DNA of 64,000 nt from Paraburkholderia sprentiae WSM5005 (GTDB lineage Bacteria; Pseudomonadota; Gammaproteobacteria; Burkholderiales; Burkholderiaceae): NCBI RefSeq assembly GCF_001865575.2, contig NZ_CP017561.2, forward strand, positions 1,240,001-1,304,000, given 5' to 3'. Below are positions 25,501 to 34,249 of the stretch, piece by piece; position 1 is the first letter of the stretch; each line of letters starts with the position of its first letter. Below the pieces are notes generated by a model. The model was given only the letters and a program-made list of their open reading frames with translations, searched no databases and was not told the DNA's origin. A program made the position numbers and the translations under genes.

Positions 25501-26305
25501 CGCCGATGCGCTCGAGTCCGCGCCGCTGCTCGCGCCGGTCGCCGTGGCCAACCCCGCGGCACATGCCGATGACGACATCCTCGCGTTCCCGCGCGGCGCG
25601 GCGGCCGGCGATTGCCTGCATCGCATGTTCGAACTGGCCGATTTCAGCGACGCGCGCACGTGGCCCGAGGCGATCCGTGGCGCGCTGCGCGAGCGTCCGG
25701 CCCCGGCCGCGCCCGAGCTCGCCGCGCGTTTGCCCGCGATGATGCATCGGCTGATCGCCGACGTCGTCTCCACCGAACTCGTGCCCGGCATGACGCTCGC
25801 GCGGCTCGATCCGCATCGGCGCCTGAATGAACTCGAGTTTTTGTTCGCGGCGCCGTCGCTCGATTTGCCGGCGTTGCGCAAGCTGCTGATCGAATACGGC
25901 TATCCCGACGTCGCGCTGGAGCCTGGCGCGCTGCGGGGGTTCGTCAAAGGATTTATCGACATGATCGTCGAGCACGACGGCCGCTTCTGGATCGTCGACT
26001 GGAAATCGAACCATCTCGGCGACACCGCCGCGGACTACGCGGCCGCGCCGCTCGAAGCGGCGATGGCCAGTCACGCGTATCACCTGCAGGCGTTGCTTTA
26101 TACGGTCGCACTGCATCGCTATCTGAAGACGCGCGTGCGCGATTACGCGTACGACACGCATATCGGCGGCTATCTGTATCTGTTCGTGCGCGGCGTGCGG
26201 CCCGACTGGCGCGATATCGACGGTGCCGCCGGTGTGCATAGGCGGCGCGCGCCGTTCGAACTCGTGGCGCTGCTCGACGCGGCGATGATCGGAGGTGGCG
26301 CATGA
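22592..26305 (+). CDS. recB: Exodeoxyribonuclease V subunit beta (RecB)
   Basis: A 1237-residue RecB, the 3'-5' helicase and nuclease subunit of RecBCD. Start 22592 overlaps the recC stop by four bases. The UvrD/Rep-type helicase shows the Walker A loop IEASAGTGKTW (about residues 29-37), motif Ia VVTFTKAATAEL, Walker B ALIDEFQDTDPLQF (about 394-407), SFRAADLHTYL and the late motif IVTVHKSKGLEYAVVF. The C-terminal nuclease domain has GFVKGFIDMIVEHDGRFWIV, continuing DWKSNHLG (about 1117-1145), the Asp and Lys of the active site. All catalytic motifs are intact, so the complex should be active in DNA repair and in degrading linear foreign DNA. Confidence 0.97.
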   Translation: MSDALRHQSLAADELDVFACPLDGVNQIEASAGTGKTWNICALYVRLLLEKNLNADQILVVTFTKAATAELHERIRGRLAELHRAIELDDAGDDPFIRRLFETTLAPEHGIERAAALKVVRRALRTFDQAAIHTIHAFCQRALQEAPFAAAMPFAFEMEADDAALRFELAADFWREQVEPVAHAHPAFAAWLVARRAGPASLDEQLARRLKKPLAQLRWGSVDADGANADPQAGFDLACAIWQAERDAIVALLAEAQERLSKTTHKPDHVSAAIAAWTEYFAHGDCHVPPPRAALKLTASALKKATKVKFEPPAHPFFEHAEALAAAVVAAEAAQRARWLALVQTWLDYAPAELVARKRARRVVSFDDLLANLYRALAAHGWLADALRSRYPAALIDEFQDTDPLQFAIFSRIFAPAGPLFLVGDPKQAIYSFRAADLHTYLAARESASARYTLAVNQRSTAPIVEACNRIFEANRQAFVLDGLDYQPVRAGERRRAPFAEPESSGGDFRIWTLPQGEATLSKRDAQRAASEACAAEIVRLLRGARESLVMIGDQPLAPGDIAVLVQTHKQGSLVKRVLAAWGVGSVELAQASVFATLDAEQIERVLAAIDTPGDLRRLRAALATDWLGLDAAALWRLTQVADAPMAIGESTPALDPADAMGWVERFSRYRMLWHERGFAVMWRTLMRELRVAQRLVAGVDGERRLTNVNHLAELVQARAATLPGIAPTLRWLAAQREQGGGDEAQLRLESDRNLVQIVTVHKSKGLEYAVVFCPFLNDGGLREPPSSGLPDAREYHDDSGDAVLHYGCDEEQTERASCYALREQAAERARLVYVALTRAVYRCYLVAGTYLSSRSTKESRRSVLNWLVGGSGHSFVGWLAEPPDEAALAASWQALAGGPVRLQALPEVTRRMPLESLQDHGAHLRARANRRPLRDQWRIASFSGLIAAGGRSGEAPAPQEDVRPDHDEIADALESAPLLAPVAVANPAAHADDDILAFPRGAAAGDCLHRMFELADFSDARTWPEAIRGALRERPAPAAPELAARLPAMMHRLIADVVSTELVPGMTLARLDPHRRLNELEFLFAAPSLDLPALRKLLIEYGYPDVALEPGALRGFVKGFIDMIVEHDGRFWIVDWKSNHLGDTAADYAAAPLEAAMASHAYHLQALLYTVALHRYLKTRVRDYAYDTHIGGYLYLFVRGVRPDWRDIDGAAGVHRRRAPFELVALLDAAMIGGGA

Positions 26306-28383
26306 GCACGTCCGGCACGCTTGACGAGCGCGCGGCCGCGCCGCTCGGGCTCGAAGACATCGGCGTCAATCTGCCTGCGCCGGCCGATTTCAGCATCGCG
26401 CTCGCCGAAGGTTTCGCGCGCCGCATCGGCATGCTCGCGCGGCGCGGTGGCGCGTCGGCCGAGGTGGTGAAGTGGGCCGCGCGTGCCGCGTTCGCGGCGA
26501 GCCGCGCGACCGCCGAAGGGCACGTGTGCGTGCCGCTCGCGACGCTCGCGCGCCGCTTCGACGCGTCGAGCGCCGAGGTGCGCGCGGCGCTCCTCGCGAG
26601 CGGCATGGCAAGCGACGGTGCAGCGCACGCGGCGGCCTTACGCCCGCTCGTGATCGACGCGCAGGGGCGTCTCTACCTCGCGCGCTATTACGACTACGAG
26701 CGGCGTCTGGCGCACGCACTCGTCGCGCATGCGACGGGTGAGGCGAGCCCCGCCAAGGCCGACCTCGACACAGCCCCCGCCGCGTTGCGCGAACGTCTGC
26801 TGCGCTACTTCGGGCCGCCGAAAGACGACGGCGTCGACTGGCAACGCGTCGCGGCCGTGATGGCGCTGTCGGGGCGGCTCACGATCGTGAGCGGCGGGCC
26901 GGGCACCGGCAAGACCACGACCGTGGTCGGCGTGCTAGCGTGCCTGCTCGATGCGCGCGTCGATCTGCGCATTGCGCTCGCGGCGCCGACCGGCAAGGCG
27001 GCGCAACGGATGCAGGAGGCGCTGCTCGCGCGCGCGGGCGATCTGCCGCCCGAACTCGCCGCGCGTTTGCCGCAGACGTCGTACACGCTGCATCGTTTGC
27101 TGGGCTCGGGGCCGGGCGGGCGCTTCCGCCATCATCGCGACAATCCGTTGCCGTATGACGTCGTCGTGATCGACGAGGCGTCGATGATCGACGTCGCGAT
27201 GGCGACCCATTTGCTCGACGCGATCGCGCCGCAGACGCGGCTCGTGATGCTCGGCGACAAGGATCAGCTCGCCGCGGTCGAGGCCGGCGCGGTGTTCGCC
27301 GAGCTCAGCGCGCGGCCGGCGCTGAGCGCAAGCGGACTGCGGCGCGTTGCACTGGCGCTCGACATCGATGAGGCGCGGCTCGCGCGGGCTTTGCCGCGCG
27401 CGTCCCGTGACGTTGACGAAGCGCCGTCGGATGATTTTTTTGCGTCGCCCGAGGCGCTGCAAACATTCGAGCCAGCCCCATCGGGCGATCTGTTCGACAG
27501 CGGTGCGACAGCGGCCACCGGCGAGCAGGCGGACCGCGATGCGCGAGCGGCGAACGAACGCAACCCGCTCGCGGACTGCGTCGTCTGGCTCGAGCGCAAC
27601 TACCGGTTCGGACTCGACTCGCCGATCGGCCGTTTGTCGGTCGCGATTCGCGACGGCTCTCCGAGCGCGGCGCTCGACGTATTACAGATCGAGCCAGCCG
27701 ACGTCTGTCCCGCGGCGCTGCACGAGGACGCGCACACGGCGCTGGCCGAGCGAACCATCGCACGGCTTGCCGCTGGCTTCGCGCCGTACGCCGACGCGCT
27801 CGCAGCGACGCTCGCCGTTGATACGCCCGATCCCTTGCCGCTTTTCGACGCGCTCAACCGCTTCCGCATCCTGGCTGCGACGCGACTCGGACCTCGCGGT
27901 GTCGATCACGTGAACGCGGCGATGGCGGCTCAGGTGCGCCGCGCCGCGGGCGTGACGCTCGCGGTCGGCGCGCAGTGGTTTGCCGGACGGGCGGTGATGG
28001 TCACGCGCAACGACTACGCGCTGGGTCTGTTCAACGGCGACATCGGCATTGCGCTGCCGGGCGCGGGCGGCGCGCTGCGCGTGTACTTTCGCACCGGCGA
28101 CGGCGGTGTGCGCGCGGTGTCGCCGGCCGCGCTGCCGCCGCACGACACCGCGTTCGCGCTGACGGTCCACAAGTCGCAAGGCTCGGAGTTCGAGCACGCA
28201 GTGCTGGTGCTGCCGTCGGCGTTTAGCCGGGTGTTGTCGCGTGAACTCGTGTACACGGCGATTACCCGGGCGCGCGAACGCGTCGAGGTGATCGGCGCGC
28301 GGGGCGTGCTCGCACAGGCCATTGCGACGCCGTCGCAGCGCGATTCGGGACTGGCCGCGCGGATTGCGGATGCGTCGCGTTGA
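26302..28383 (+). CDS. recD: Exodeoxyribonuclease V subunit alpha (RecD)
   Basis: A 693-residue RecD, the 5'-3' helicase of RecBCD. It begins at ATG 26302 within the end of recB (ATGA overlap). The superfamily-1B helicase motifs are the Walker A loop VSGGPGTGKTTTVVG (about residues 196-210), motif Ia ALAAPTGKAAQRMQEAL, Walker B VVIDEASMIDVAMA (about 287-300), the LVMLGDKDQLAAVEAGAV stretch and the C-terminal FALTVHKSQGSEFEHAVLV, then YTAITRARE. The N-terminal about 150 residues form the RecB-contacting domain. An insertion of about 60 residues after the GDKDQL motif (SRDVDEAPSDDFFASPEAL and onward) is longer than in E. coli RecD and low in complexity. No further gene follows on this strand until arfB. 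Confidence 0.95.
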   Translation: MSTSGTLDERAAAPLGLEDIGVNLPAPADFSIALAEGFARRIGMLARRGGASAEVVKWAARAAFAASRATAEGHVCVPLATLARRFDASSAEVRAALLASGMASDGAAHAAALRPLVIDAQGRLYLARYYDYERRLAHALVAHATGEASPAKADLDTAPAALRERLLRYFGPPKDDGVDWQRVAAVMALSGRLTIVSGGPGTGKTTTVVGVLACLLDARVDLRIALAAPTGKAAQRMQEALLARAGDLPPELAARLPQTSYTLHRLLGSGPGGRFRHHRDNPLPYDVVVIDEASMIDVAMATHLLDAIAPQTRLVMLGDKDQLAAVEAGAVFAELSARPALSASGLRRVALALDIDEARLARALPRASRDVDEAPSDDFFASPEALQTFEPAPSGDLFDSGATAATGEQADRDARAANERNPLADCVVWLERNYRFGLDSPIGRLSVAIRDGSPSAALDVLQIEPADVCPAALHEDAHTALAERTIARLAAGFAPYADALAATLAVDTPDPLPLFDALNRFRILAATRLGPRGVDHVNAAMAAQVRRAAGVTLAVGAQWFAGRAVMVTRNDYALGLFNGDIGIALPGAGGALRVYFRTGDGGVRAVSPAALPPHDTAFALTVHKSQGSEFEHAVLVLPSAFSRVLSRELVYTAITRARERVEVIGARGVLAQAIATPSQRDSGLAARIADASR

Positions 28384-28437
28384 TCGCGCGACAACCCGCG
28401 GAACGGCTGGCGTGGAGGCTTATCGCGCGAGCGGTGC

Positions 28438-29079
28438 TCAACCGGCGATGCCGCCGGCCCGCTCGATGGCGTCGACGCGGCTGCGCATCGTCTTGCGATA
28501 CCACAGCGTCCAGAGCGCGAGTCCCGCGTAAATGCCATAGCCGATAAAGGGCGACACGACGAGGAAGCGTTCGATCGGCCACGTCAACGCCATCCACGCG
28601 CGCAGCGCGGTTTCGGCGCTCAGGCCGACGCCCCACACGAGCGTCATCGTTCGCATCGCGGTGGGCAGACCCGGGCGTTCGCGCCACAGCGCCTCGAAAT
28701 GCGCGGCGCCGCCTTCCATTTCGCGCGCGACCGTTGCGCGCGCGAGGTAGAAGATCAGCGGCCGGCGCATCGGCAGCGACAGCAGGAAGCCGACGCCGAT
28801 CGCGCCGGACACGAGCGACTCGCGTAACAGCAGCATGCGTGGACTGCCGCCGAGCGCCATGGCCGCGACCGACAGCACGATGCCGGCTACCACCATCAAG
28901 CTGAGCGCGTCGACGCGCCGGAAGCGCGCGAGCTCGATCGCGCTCCATACGAGCGGCGGCACGGCGGATGCGATCAGCGCGCCGGTCTCGCCGATTCGCG
29001 GTAGCGCGAGCCGGTAGGCAAGCCACGGCAGCAGGAAGTTGACGGCCAGCTCGAGCACGAAACCGGGACGGATTTTCAT
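28438..29079 (-). CDS. VC0807-like multi-pass membrane protein
   Basis: A 213-residue protein with about six hydrophobic helices and few charged loops. The opening KIRPGFVLELAVNFLLPWLA, then SAVPPLVWSAIELARFRRVD, LLLRESLVSGAIGVGFLLSL and RRPLIFYLARATVAREMEGG match the VC0807 group of conserved membrane proteins of unknown function. The segment with Arg-Pro, Tyr and a cluster of charged residues is conserved in that group and may be functional. It converges on recD, with about 50 bases between the two stops, and is transcribed away from arfB. No operon partner. Confidence in the family is fair; function is unknown. Confidence 0.75.
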   Translation of the reverse strand: MKIRPGFVLELAVNFLLPWLAYRLALPRIGETGALIASAVPPLVWSAIELARFRRVDALSLMVVAGIVLSVAAMALGGSPRMLLLRESLVSGAIGVGFLLSLPMRRPLIFYLARATVAREMEGGAAHFEALWRERPGLPTAMRTMTLVWGVGLSAETALRAWMALTWPIERFLVVSPFIGYGIYAGLALWTLWYRKTMRSRVDAIERAGGIAG

Positions 29080-29266
29080 GTGAATTTACGCCGTAAGCGA
29101 AAGACCCAGTATCGATGAATCGGTCGCGCCGACGCAAATGGTTTTTTTCGTAGCGTTCGCTAGCCAGTGGCCCCCGGCTTCACGTGTGTGCGCCGAGCGG
29201 GCAGCGTCCATCGGACATCTCGCGTGGAGCGCTTGTACACTGACGCATCTTCCTTCGCTGCCACCC

Positions 29267-29671
29267 ATGACATCCCGCTACCGGATCCCGCCGAATGAAA
29301 TCGAATTGACCGCCGTGCGCGCGCAGGGGGCGGGTGGTCAGAACGTGAACAAGGTGTCCAGCGCGATCCATCTGCGTTTCGACGTGCGCGCTTCGTCGCT
29401 GCCGGAGGTGCTGAAGATGCGTCTGCTCGCGCTGTCTGACCACCGGCTCACGCGCGACGGCGTCGTCATCATCAAGGCGCAGGAGCATCGGACCCAGGAG
29501 ATGAACCGCGCGGCGGCGCTCGCGCGGCTCGATGAGCTGATCGAAAGCGTCAGCGTGACCCGCAAGCCGCGGGTCGCGACGCGTCCGACCCGCGCGTCGA
29601 ACGTGCGGCGGCTCGACAGCAAGACGAAGCGCAGCGAGGTCAAGTCCGGGCGCGGGCGCGTGCACGAGTAG
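29267..29671 (+). CDS. arfB: Alternative ribosome-rescue peptidyl-tRNA hydrolase ArfB
   Basis: A 134-residue release-factor-like hydrolase that frees nascent chains from ribosomes stalled at mRNA ends, independently of tmRNA. The GGQ catalytic loop is in [19 protein letters not shown] (Gly23-Gly24-Gln25 with start 29267). The basic C-terminal tail ([20 protein letters not shown], then [13 protein letters not shown]) is the part that threads into the empty mRNA channel. The internal ATG at 29267 is preferred over the longer frame because [14 protein letters not shown] is the usual opening. It ends just before the convergent EAL gene. No strong ribosome site is visible. Confidence 0.93.
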   Translation: MTSRYRIPPNEIELTAVRAQGAGGQNVNKVSSAIHLRFDVRASSLPEVLKMRLLALSDHRLTRDGVVIIKAQEHRTQEMNRAAALARLDELIESVSVTRKPRVATRPTRASNVRRLDSKTKRSEVKSGRGRVHE

Positions 29672-29683
29672 CGGCGCGGGCCG

Positions 29684-31003
29684 CTAACGGCTGGCGCTGC
29701 GTCTGCCGGCGCGCGCCTCCGGCGGCGAGGCCTGCGGCACGAAGTCGACGCACAGCACGTGCATGCCGTCACGCTCGAACGCGATCGCCGCGGTGTAGCA
29801 GTCCTGACCATCGGCGAGCGAGTAGTGCGGCCCCATCATCGCGACGCGGCCCGGCGCCGCGAGCGCGTGCCGGAAATACGCACGACGCGACCAGTTGCTG
29901 CGCGTGCGCGCATAAAGCGGCGCGAGCCGCTTCGGTGGAGCGGGTACCGATGCGGCCGTCACCGAAGGCTGGGTCTGTTCGCCCTGGCCGTCCGTGACGA
30001 ACACCCGGCGCGCCTCGGGCAGATGCCAGACTTTTTGTGCGGCCTGTTCGAGCTCGCCGGTCGTCTCGTAGGTATCGGCGGCGGCCAGCACCGCTTCGGC
30101 GAAGCCCTCGAAACCGAGCTGCTGGTGGCTGGCGTGCGCGCGCTCGTACTCGGCGAACCTGCTCCAGATCGACGCGACGAGCGCCGGCACCTCCGTGCAG
30201 GCGGCTTGAACGCTGCTCTTCGGCTGACCGAACCTGAAACCCTGTACGAAATCCACGTCGGCCTCCATCAGCATCATCAGCTCTTCATCCGTTTCGACGC
30301 CTTCGGCGAGCACGAGCGTGCCCGACTGATGCAGCATCGCGATCAGATGGCTGATCATCGATTCATCGCCCTCGCGCTTCCCCGCGCGCACGACGAGCGA
30401 GCGGTCGAGCTTGACGATGTCGGGGCGGAAGCGCCACACGCGGTCGAAGTTCGAGAAGCCGGTGCCGAAGTCGTCGATCGCGATCAGGAAGTCGCGCGGC
30501 TGCGAGGCGGCGAGCATGCTGGCGACGGCGGATTCATCGTCGGCGGGCTGCTCGAGCACTTCGATCACGATGCGCTCCTGGGGCAGCCCGAAATGCGCGG
30601 ACAGCTCGTCGATGAACGCGCGCTGGGGCCAGCCGGTTTCGAACACCTGCGGGCGCGTGTTGAGAAACAGCCACCCGGTGTCGATGCCTTGCTCGATGAA
30701 ATTCGCGACATGCAGGCAACGCGCGATGCGGTCGAGCTCGCACGCTTCGGCGGCCGAGCGCGTGCGCGAGAACAGCACTTCGGGCGAGACGGGCAGACCG
30801 ACCGGATCGAACGCGCGCAACAGCCCCTCGTAGCCGACCACGCACTGATGGGTGACCGACAGCACCGGCTGGAACACGCTGTGCAAAGTCAGCGCGCGCC
30901 AGCTCGCGGTCCAGCCCGATTCGCCGCGGACCAGGTGCGGGAGCAGGCCGCTCACGGTCAATTCGCTGACGGATGGCATAGAAGCGGGCATGAGAGCTGA
31001 CAT
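29684..31003 (-). CDS. EAL-domain cyclic-di-GMP phosphodiesterase
   Basis: A 439-residue cytoplasmic protein with an EAL domain in its N-terminal two thirds and no sensor or membrane segment. Catalytic motifs: FQPVLSVTHQCVVGYEGLLR (ExL form of the EAL signature, with Glu present), FLNTRPQVFETG (metal Asn), IVIEVLEQ (Glu), IDDFGTGFSNFDRVWRFRPD (Asp-Asp), IVKLDRSLV (Lys) and LAEGVETDEEL (Glu). All metal and catalytic residues seem to be kept, so hydrolysis of c-di-GMP is likely. The last about 150 residues form an extra domain that I do not recognise. I start at ATG 31003 because the region before it has no protein character; an earlier ATG at 31108 exists. The gene converges on arfB. Confidence 0.85.
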   Translation of the reverse strand: MSALMPASMPSVSELTVSGLLPHLVRGESGWTASWRALTLHSVFQPVLSVTHQCVVGYEGLLRAFDPVGLPVSPEVLFSRTRSAAEACELDRIARCLHVANFIEQGIDTGWLFLNTRPQVFETGWPQRAFIDELSAHFGLPQERIVIEVLEQPADDESAVASMLAASQPRDFLIAIDDFGTGFSNFDRVWRFRPDIVKLDRSLVVRAGKREGDESMISHLIAMLHQSGTLVLAEGVETDEELMMLMEADVDFVQGFRFGQPKSSVQAACTEVPALVASIWSRFAEYERAHASHQQLGFEGFAEAVLAAADTYETTGELEQAAQKVWHLPEARRVFVTDGQGEQTQPSVTAASVPAPPKRLAPLYARTRSNWSRRAYFRHALAAPGRVAMMGPHYSLADGQDCYTAAIAFERDGMHVLCVDFVPQASPPEARAGRRSASR

Positions 31004-31502
31004 GGGATTCTTGCGGCTAGGGGGTGAAGGGGCACGCAAATCCATTCGACGCGCCGCGCTCGCATACCCGAAGCGTCGAGGGGGCGAGATGATGGGTCCC
31101 GCAAACACGGAGGGTGGTACCAGCCACGCTGGGCTCCGGCGAATTGGTCAAAACGAGTCTAGCAGTTTGCAGCGCGCAACAATGTGCGGGTTATCACACA
31201 CGCACGGGCGCGAAAATTGTCCGCGACCCGGCTGTCTCCCGCCGTGCGGCAACGCATTGCGGCAGTGCGCCGGAGCGCTTTTGCCAGCTGGTCCCGCGCG
31301 AAACGGATTCTCTATCGCAATGCGTTGCCGTACAAGCCGAGCGTAGCAGCGCGCCAAGCGGTCGCCCGCCAAACTCCAGGCGCCGATGCGGCATGGCGGG
31401 CGCAGGCGGGATTCGTGCGTCGTGATGCTGAGCGGCGCACTCGCAGGCAGGTTCAGCGATCGGCGGGTATGCTGCTGGTTTTCAAATACAGGAGATCAAG
31501 GC
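31004..31502. other. Intergenic region between the EAL and monooxygenase genes
   Basis: About 500 bases between two divergent genes. It must contain both promoters, but no box stands out. Short open frames here lack protein-like composition. No repeat, tRNA or hairpin with a T-run was found. Confidence 0.4.
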
Positions 31503-31793
31503 ATGGCGGAAATCGCGGTGGTCGCAATTTCGGTGGCGAAACCGGGGCATGAGGAGTCGTTGCGCGAGGCGCTCGAAGGCATCGTCGAACCGACGCGCAA
31601 CGAGGAGGGGGTGCTGCAGTACGATCTGCACCGCGACGTGCAGGAGCCGCGTCGGTTTGTCTTCGTCGAGCGTTGGGAAAGCCAGGATGCGCTTGCGGCG
31701 CATGCGAAATCCGCGCATATCCAGACTTATAAGAAGGCCGCCGCGGATTGGATCGAGCACGCGGAGATTCGCGTGGTGTCGAAGATCGCCTGA
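31503..31793 (+). CDS. Antibiotic biosynthesis monooxygenase (ABM) domain protein, putative quinol monooxygenase
   Basis: A 96-residue single-domain protein starting at ATG 31503, preceded by GGAGATCAAGGC. The dimeric ferredoxin-like ABM fold is evident from IAVVAISVAKPGHEESLREA, then EGVLQYDLHRDVQEPRRFVF, then VERWESQDALAAHAKSAHI. The Trp-Glu followed by HxxSxH at the end of the second half is typical of YgiN-like quinol monooxygenases, which use no metal or flavin. Possible roles are redox cycling of quinols or protection from them; the substrate is not known. It stands alone between the EAL gene (divergent) and a minus-strand hypothetical gene. Confidence 0.85.
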   Translation: MAEIAVVAISVAKPGHEESLREALEGIVEPTRNEEGVLQYDLHRDVQEPRRFVFVERWESQDALAAHAKSAHIQTYKKAAADWIEHAEIRVVSKIA

Positions 31794-31871
31794 GTTCGGG
31801 CCCGGCCGTCTGGCGCGAGGACGCACTGACCGGGTGCTGCGGCCCGCGGGCCGCCGGCGCGCGGTCAGCGA

Positions 31872-32129
31872 TCAGTGGGTCGCTTGCGGGACATCGAGAA
31901 TCAGGATGACGGTCCAGTCCGCGTCGCCGTCATGGTGATATTGGCGCTCCGCGACGATGAACGGCTCCTGCTTGCCGGCCGGGCCGAGAAACAGAACGTC
32001 GCCTTCCATCGGCAGGCATTCGATGGGCGGCAAAGCGAGGTACGCTTCCTGACCGCCACGCGGCATCAGTTTTTCGATCTTGCGTGATGCTGCTTCGGTC
32101 CATTCGATATCAAGCTGGATGTTGCTCAT
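31872..32129 (-). CDS. Conserved small hypothetical protein
   Basis: An 85-residue soluble protein. The ATG at 32129 is preceded by GGAGGACAGC, an excellent ribosome site, so the gene is very likely real. The sequence (SNIQLDIEWTEAASRKIEKL, then EGDVLFLGPAGKQEPFIVAE) is acidic, has no signal peptide or membrane segment, and contains a His-rich YHHDGD near the end. I recognise no family. It is followed downstream by the convergent ABM gene. The terminator at 32284-32321 lies upstream and belongs to the next gene. Confidence 0.7.
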   Translation of the reverse strand: MSNIQLDIEWTEAASRKIEKLMPRGGQEAYLALPPIECLPMEGDVLFLGPAGKQEPFIVAERQYHHDGDADWTVILILDVPQATH

Positions 32130-32283
32130 GCTGTCCTCCGCACCAAGGTGCGCACGGGTTAGAGATGCCGGCGGCTCGCCGGTCGGTGCGCGACTTTAGC
32201 ATACAGAAAGCGGAGCGCCGGCGGCTTTGCGAAGCCGGTGGGCATTCGGACTGACTCGTCGGCATCGAGCGGATCGCGCAAAT

Positions 32284-32321
32284 AAAAAAGCCGAAACTGG
32301 CGCTGCCAGCTTCGGCTTTTT
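32284..32321 (-). terminator. Bidirectional Rho-independent terminator
   Basis: Stem GCCGAA-CTGGC / GCCAG-TTCGGC (32290-32301 and 32305-32316), three-base loop, with a run of A before and five T after, so it works in both directions. On the minus strand it follows the small exported protein gene at 32364-32603. Confidence 0.85.
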
Positions 32322-32363
32322 CACCTTCACGACGAGGCCGCGAGGCGAGCTCCACGAAGTCGT

Positions 32364-32603
32364 TCAGGTTCCCGAAGCGCCGGCACCCTTCTTCGGATGA
32401 TGCGGAGCCATCTTGTGATGCCTGGTCGGCGCGGCGGGGGCGCTTCCCATCGACTGCTCGCGGTTTTGCAAATCTTGCGCACGCTGCTCGACGTCCGCGG
32501 CCTTTGCCGGATCGGTGCTTGTCGTGATGCCGTTGTCCTGCGCGTAAGCCGCGCCGGCTGCGGCGCACAGGGAAACCAGGATCGCCAGGGACACTTTCTT
32601 CAT
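32364..32603 (-). CDS. Small exported protein with His/Pro-rich tail
   Basis: A 79-residue protein with a clear signal peptide (KKVSLAILVSLCAAAGAAYA, cleavage after AYA). The mature part of about 58 residues is polar, includes a short helix (DVEQRAQDLQNREQSM) and ends in a basic, His- and Pro-rich tail (PTRHHKMAPHHPKK). No family is recognised; the tail could bind metal or nucleic acid, but this is speculation. GGAG lies 8-10 bases before the ATG at 32603. A bidirectional terminator follows at once downstream. Several such short secreted proteins occur in this part of the window. Confidence 0.75.
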   Translation of the reverse strand: MKKVSLAILVSLCAAAGAAYAQDNGITTSTDPAKAADVEQRAQDLQNREQSMGSAPAAPTRHHKMAPHHPKKGAGASGT

Positions 32604-32747
32604 CGTTAGCTCCGTAGAGTGGTGGTGGACCCAAAAGACAATGCATTCTATCGAGCAAACTCTGCTCCAGCCGATGGCTTTGTAACTGGGTTCAACATTT
32701 GTTACGTCTTGTAATAGCTCGACTGGGTTCGTTATCGAGCAGCTATG

Positions 32748-33536
32748 TCAGAACCAGCCGAACGCGCGATACAGGTGGAATTGCGCGAGGCCGGCCAGCT
32801 CGTGCAACGCGATCTCCGCGGCCACGAGATTATCGAAGCGCGGCAGCACGCCGAGCCGCGCGCGCCGCGCGCTCGAAATCTGCGGCTGCGGCTCGACGCC
32901 GAAGCACTGAAAGTCGAGTAGCGCGCGCGGCATGTGATACGCAGATGTGACCAGTATCAACGTATCGTAATGTGATTGGTCGACAATGGCCGACACGTTG
33001 CGCGCATTTTCGTAAGTCGTGCGGCTGTTTTTCTCGAGCAGGATGTCCGCGCGAGCCACCTGCTGGCGCAGCAGATAGGGCAGGTAGGTGTCGGCTTCGG
33101 TCGCGCTATGCCGCTGTGGATTGCCGCCGCTGACGATGACCCGACACGTGCTCGCAGTGCGCTTGCAGGCCGCGTAGTTCCGCGCGGTGAGCTCGATGCG
33201 CGCAAGCACGTCGCGCGGTGGCACGAGTACGTGGTCGCCGTCGTAGACGGTACCGCCGCCGAGCAGAATGATCGCGGTGCGCGGCGCGAAAGTGGCAGAC
33301 GCGGGGCTCTGTCGCTGCGGCTGGGCCAGAGCGAGCAGTGGCGCGGTCAGCCAGCCGGCCGCGAGCAGCCAGAACAGCGCGATCGTGCAGACGATGAGCG
33401 GCCGGCGAGCCCTTTTACATAGCACGATTGCTGCAAAAAAAAGCGCTAATAAAGTGAATAGAATCAATTTAAATGGGGTAACGTATGTCTTTCGGGACAA
33501 ATCCAAGGGCCAGCCATCGCGCCGCGGCGGTTGCAT
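32748..33536 (-). CDS. YdcF-family (DUF218) membrane-anchored protein
   Basis: Up to 262 residues. Two N-terminal helices (FKLILFTLLALFFAAIVLC and PLIVCTIALFWLLAAGWLTA) anchor the protein. The DUF218 domain follows: TAIILLGGGTVYDG, then CRVIVSGGNPQRHSATEADT, LLEKNSRTTYENARNVSAIV and LILVTSAYHMPRAL. These are the conserved GGG, SGG, E.....T.EN and TS..HM.R motifs of the YdcF/SanA group, linked to envelope biogenesis and vancomycin sensitivity. The fold is thought to bind nucleotides such as SAM. The start is uncertain: ATG 33536 adds 20 residues before the first helix and no better codon is visible. A single gene, not part of an operon. Confidence 0.85.
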   Translation of the reverse strand: MQPPRRDGWPLDLSRKTYVTPFKLILFTLLALFFAAIVLCKRARRPLIVCTIALFWLLAAGWLTAPLLALAQPQRQSPASATFAPRTAIILLGGGTVYDGDHVLVPPRDVLARIELTARNYAACKRTASTCRVIVSGGNPQRHSATEADTYLPYLLRQQVARADILLEKNSRTTYENARNVSAIVDQSHYDTLILVTSAYHMPRALLDFQCFGVEPQPQISSARRARLGVLPRFDNLVAAEIALHELAGLAQFHLYRAFGWF

Positions 33537-33732
33537 CGTCGGTTCGTGGAGAGAACGCTAACATGCCGTTCTGACGGGGGTTCCGAAGACCAGACCAGGC
33601 AGCACCTGGCGGAAATCCGCTGTCAGACAGGCGGCGAGCTTCTGACCAGGCGCGGGTGCTACGCGCGTCGCCGGTGGCGCAGTGACGCGTGTGCATGAAT
33701 GTGTCATAGCTGCACTTTAAGAAAGAAGTGAG

Positions 33733-34056
33733 ATGACCACGTATTCCAACGAAGCGGTACTTGAAGCGCTGCGGCGAGCCCAATATCGTCAGGTTCCCTG
33801 GGCCAGAAGGCCGGGTGTCTTCCAATATCTTCGCGCGCTGGGGCTGATGGACACCGTTCGGCAGCGAACCGTCGCACCGGCGCCGGGCTTTCATGCCCCC
33901 GTCGACATCGCCGTGCTGACCGAGCGGGGCAGAGCGGAGTTTGCGCGGCTCGAGCACGACGAGCGTCTGCTCACATGGACAGCGCAACGCATGAACGATT
34001 ATGTTCTCGGCGCGGCCGAACCGCGGTCCGCCGCGACAGCCGAAGTCAGGTCTTAG
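33733..34056 (+). CDS. Hypothetical protein, possible winged-helix fold
   Basis: A 107-residue soluble protein beginning at ATG 33733 after AAAGAAGTGAG. Composition is protein-like (TTYSNEAVLEALRRAQYRQV, later AVLTERGRAEFARLEHDERL). The LTERGRAEFARLE segment resembles the C-terminal wing and helix of small winged-helix regulators, so DNA binding is possible but unproven. No motif identifies a family. A minus-strand open frame covers the same bases but looks like a shadow. It is isolated between ydcF (divergent) and a minus-strand secreted protein gene. Confidence 0.55.
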   Translation: MTTYSNEAVLEALRRAQYRQVPWARRPGVFQYLRALGLMDTVRQRTVAPAPGFHAPVDIAVLTERGRAEFARLEHDERLLTWTAQRMNDYVLGAAEPRSAATAEVRS

Positions 34057-34249
34057 CTCAAGGTTCATCGCTTATCCGAATCACTGTCCGCTCGGGCCTG
34101 TCGTCCCGTCGGCGGGCCGTGTCTTCCGGCGACCGGTCGCCGTGTACGTCCCGCGGGCGAATCTCTGCTTACCCATCGATGCAGCGGCGAGGCGACTCGC
34201 GCCGGCCGTTGCCGTTGCGTGCCTTCCACGCCATCAACGCCTTGGGGCG

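Noticed and set aside
33469..34068. Minus-strand 199-codon frame overlapping the hypothetical gene 33733-34056
   Set aside because: No ribosome site and irregular composition. It overlaps both the YdcF start and the plus-strand frame, which has a better start and protein-like sequence.
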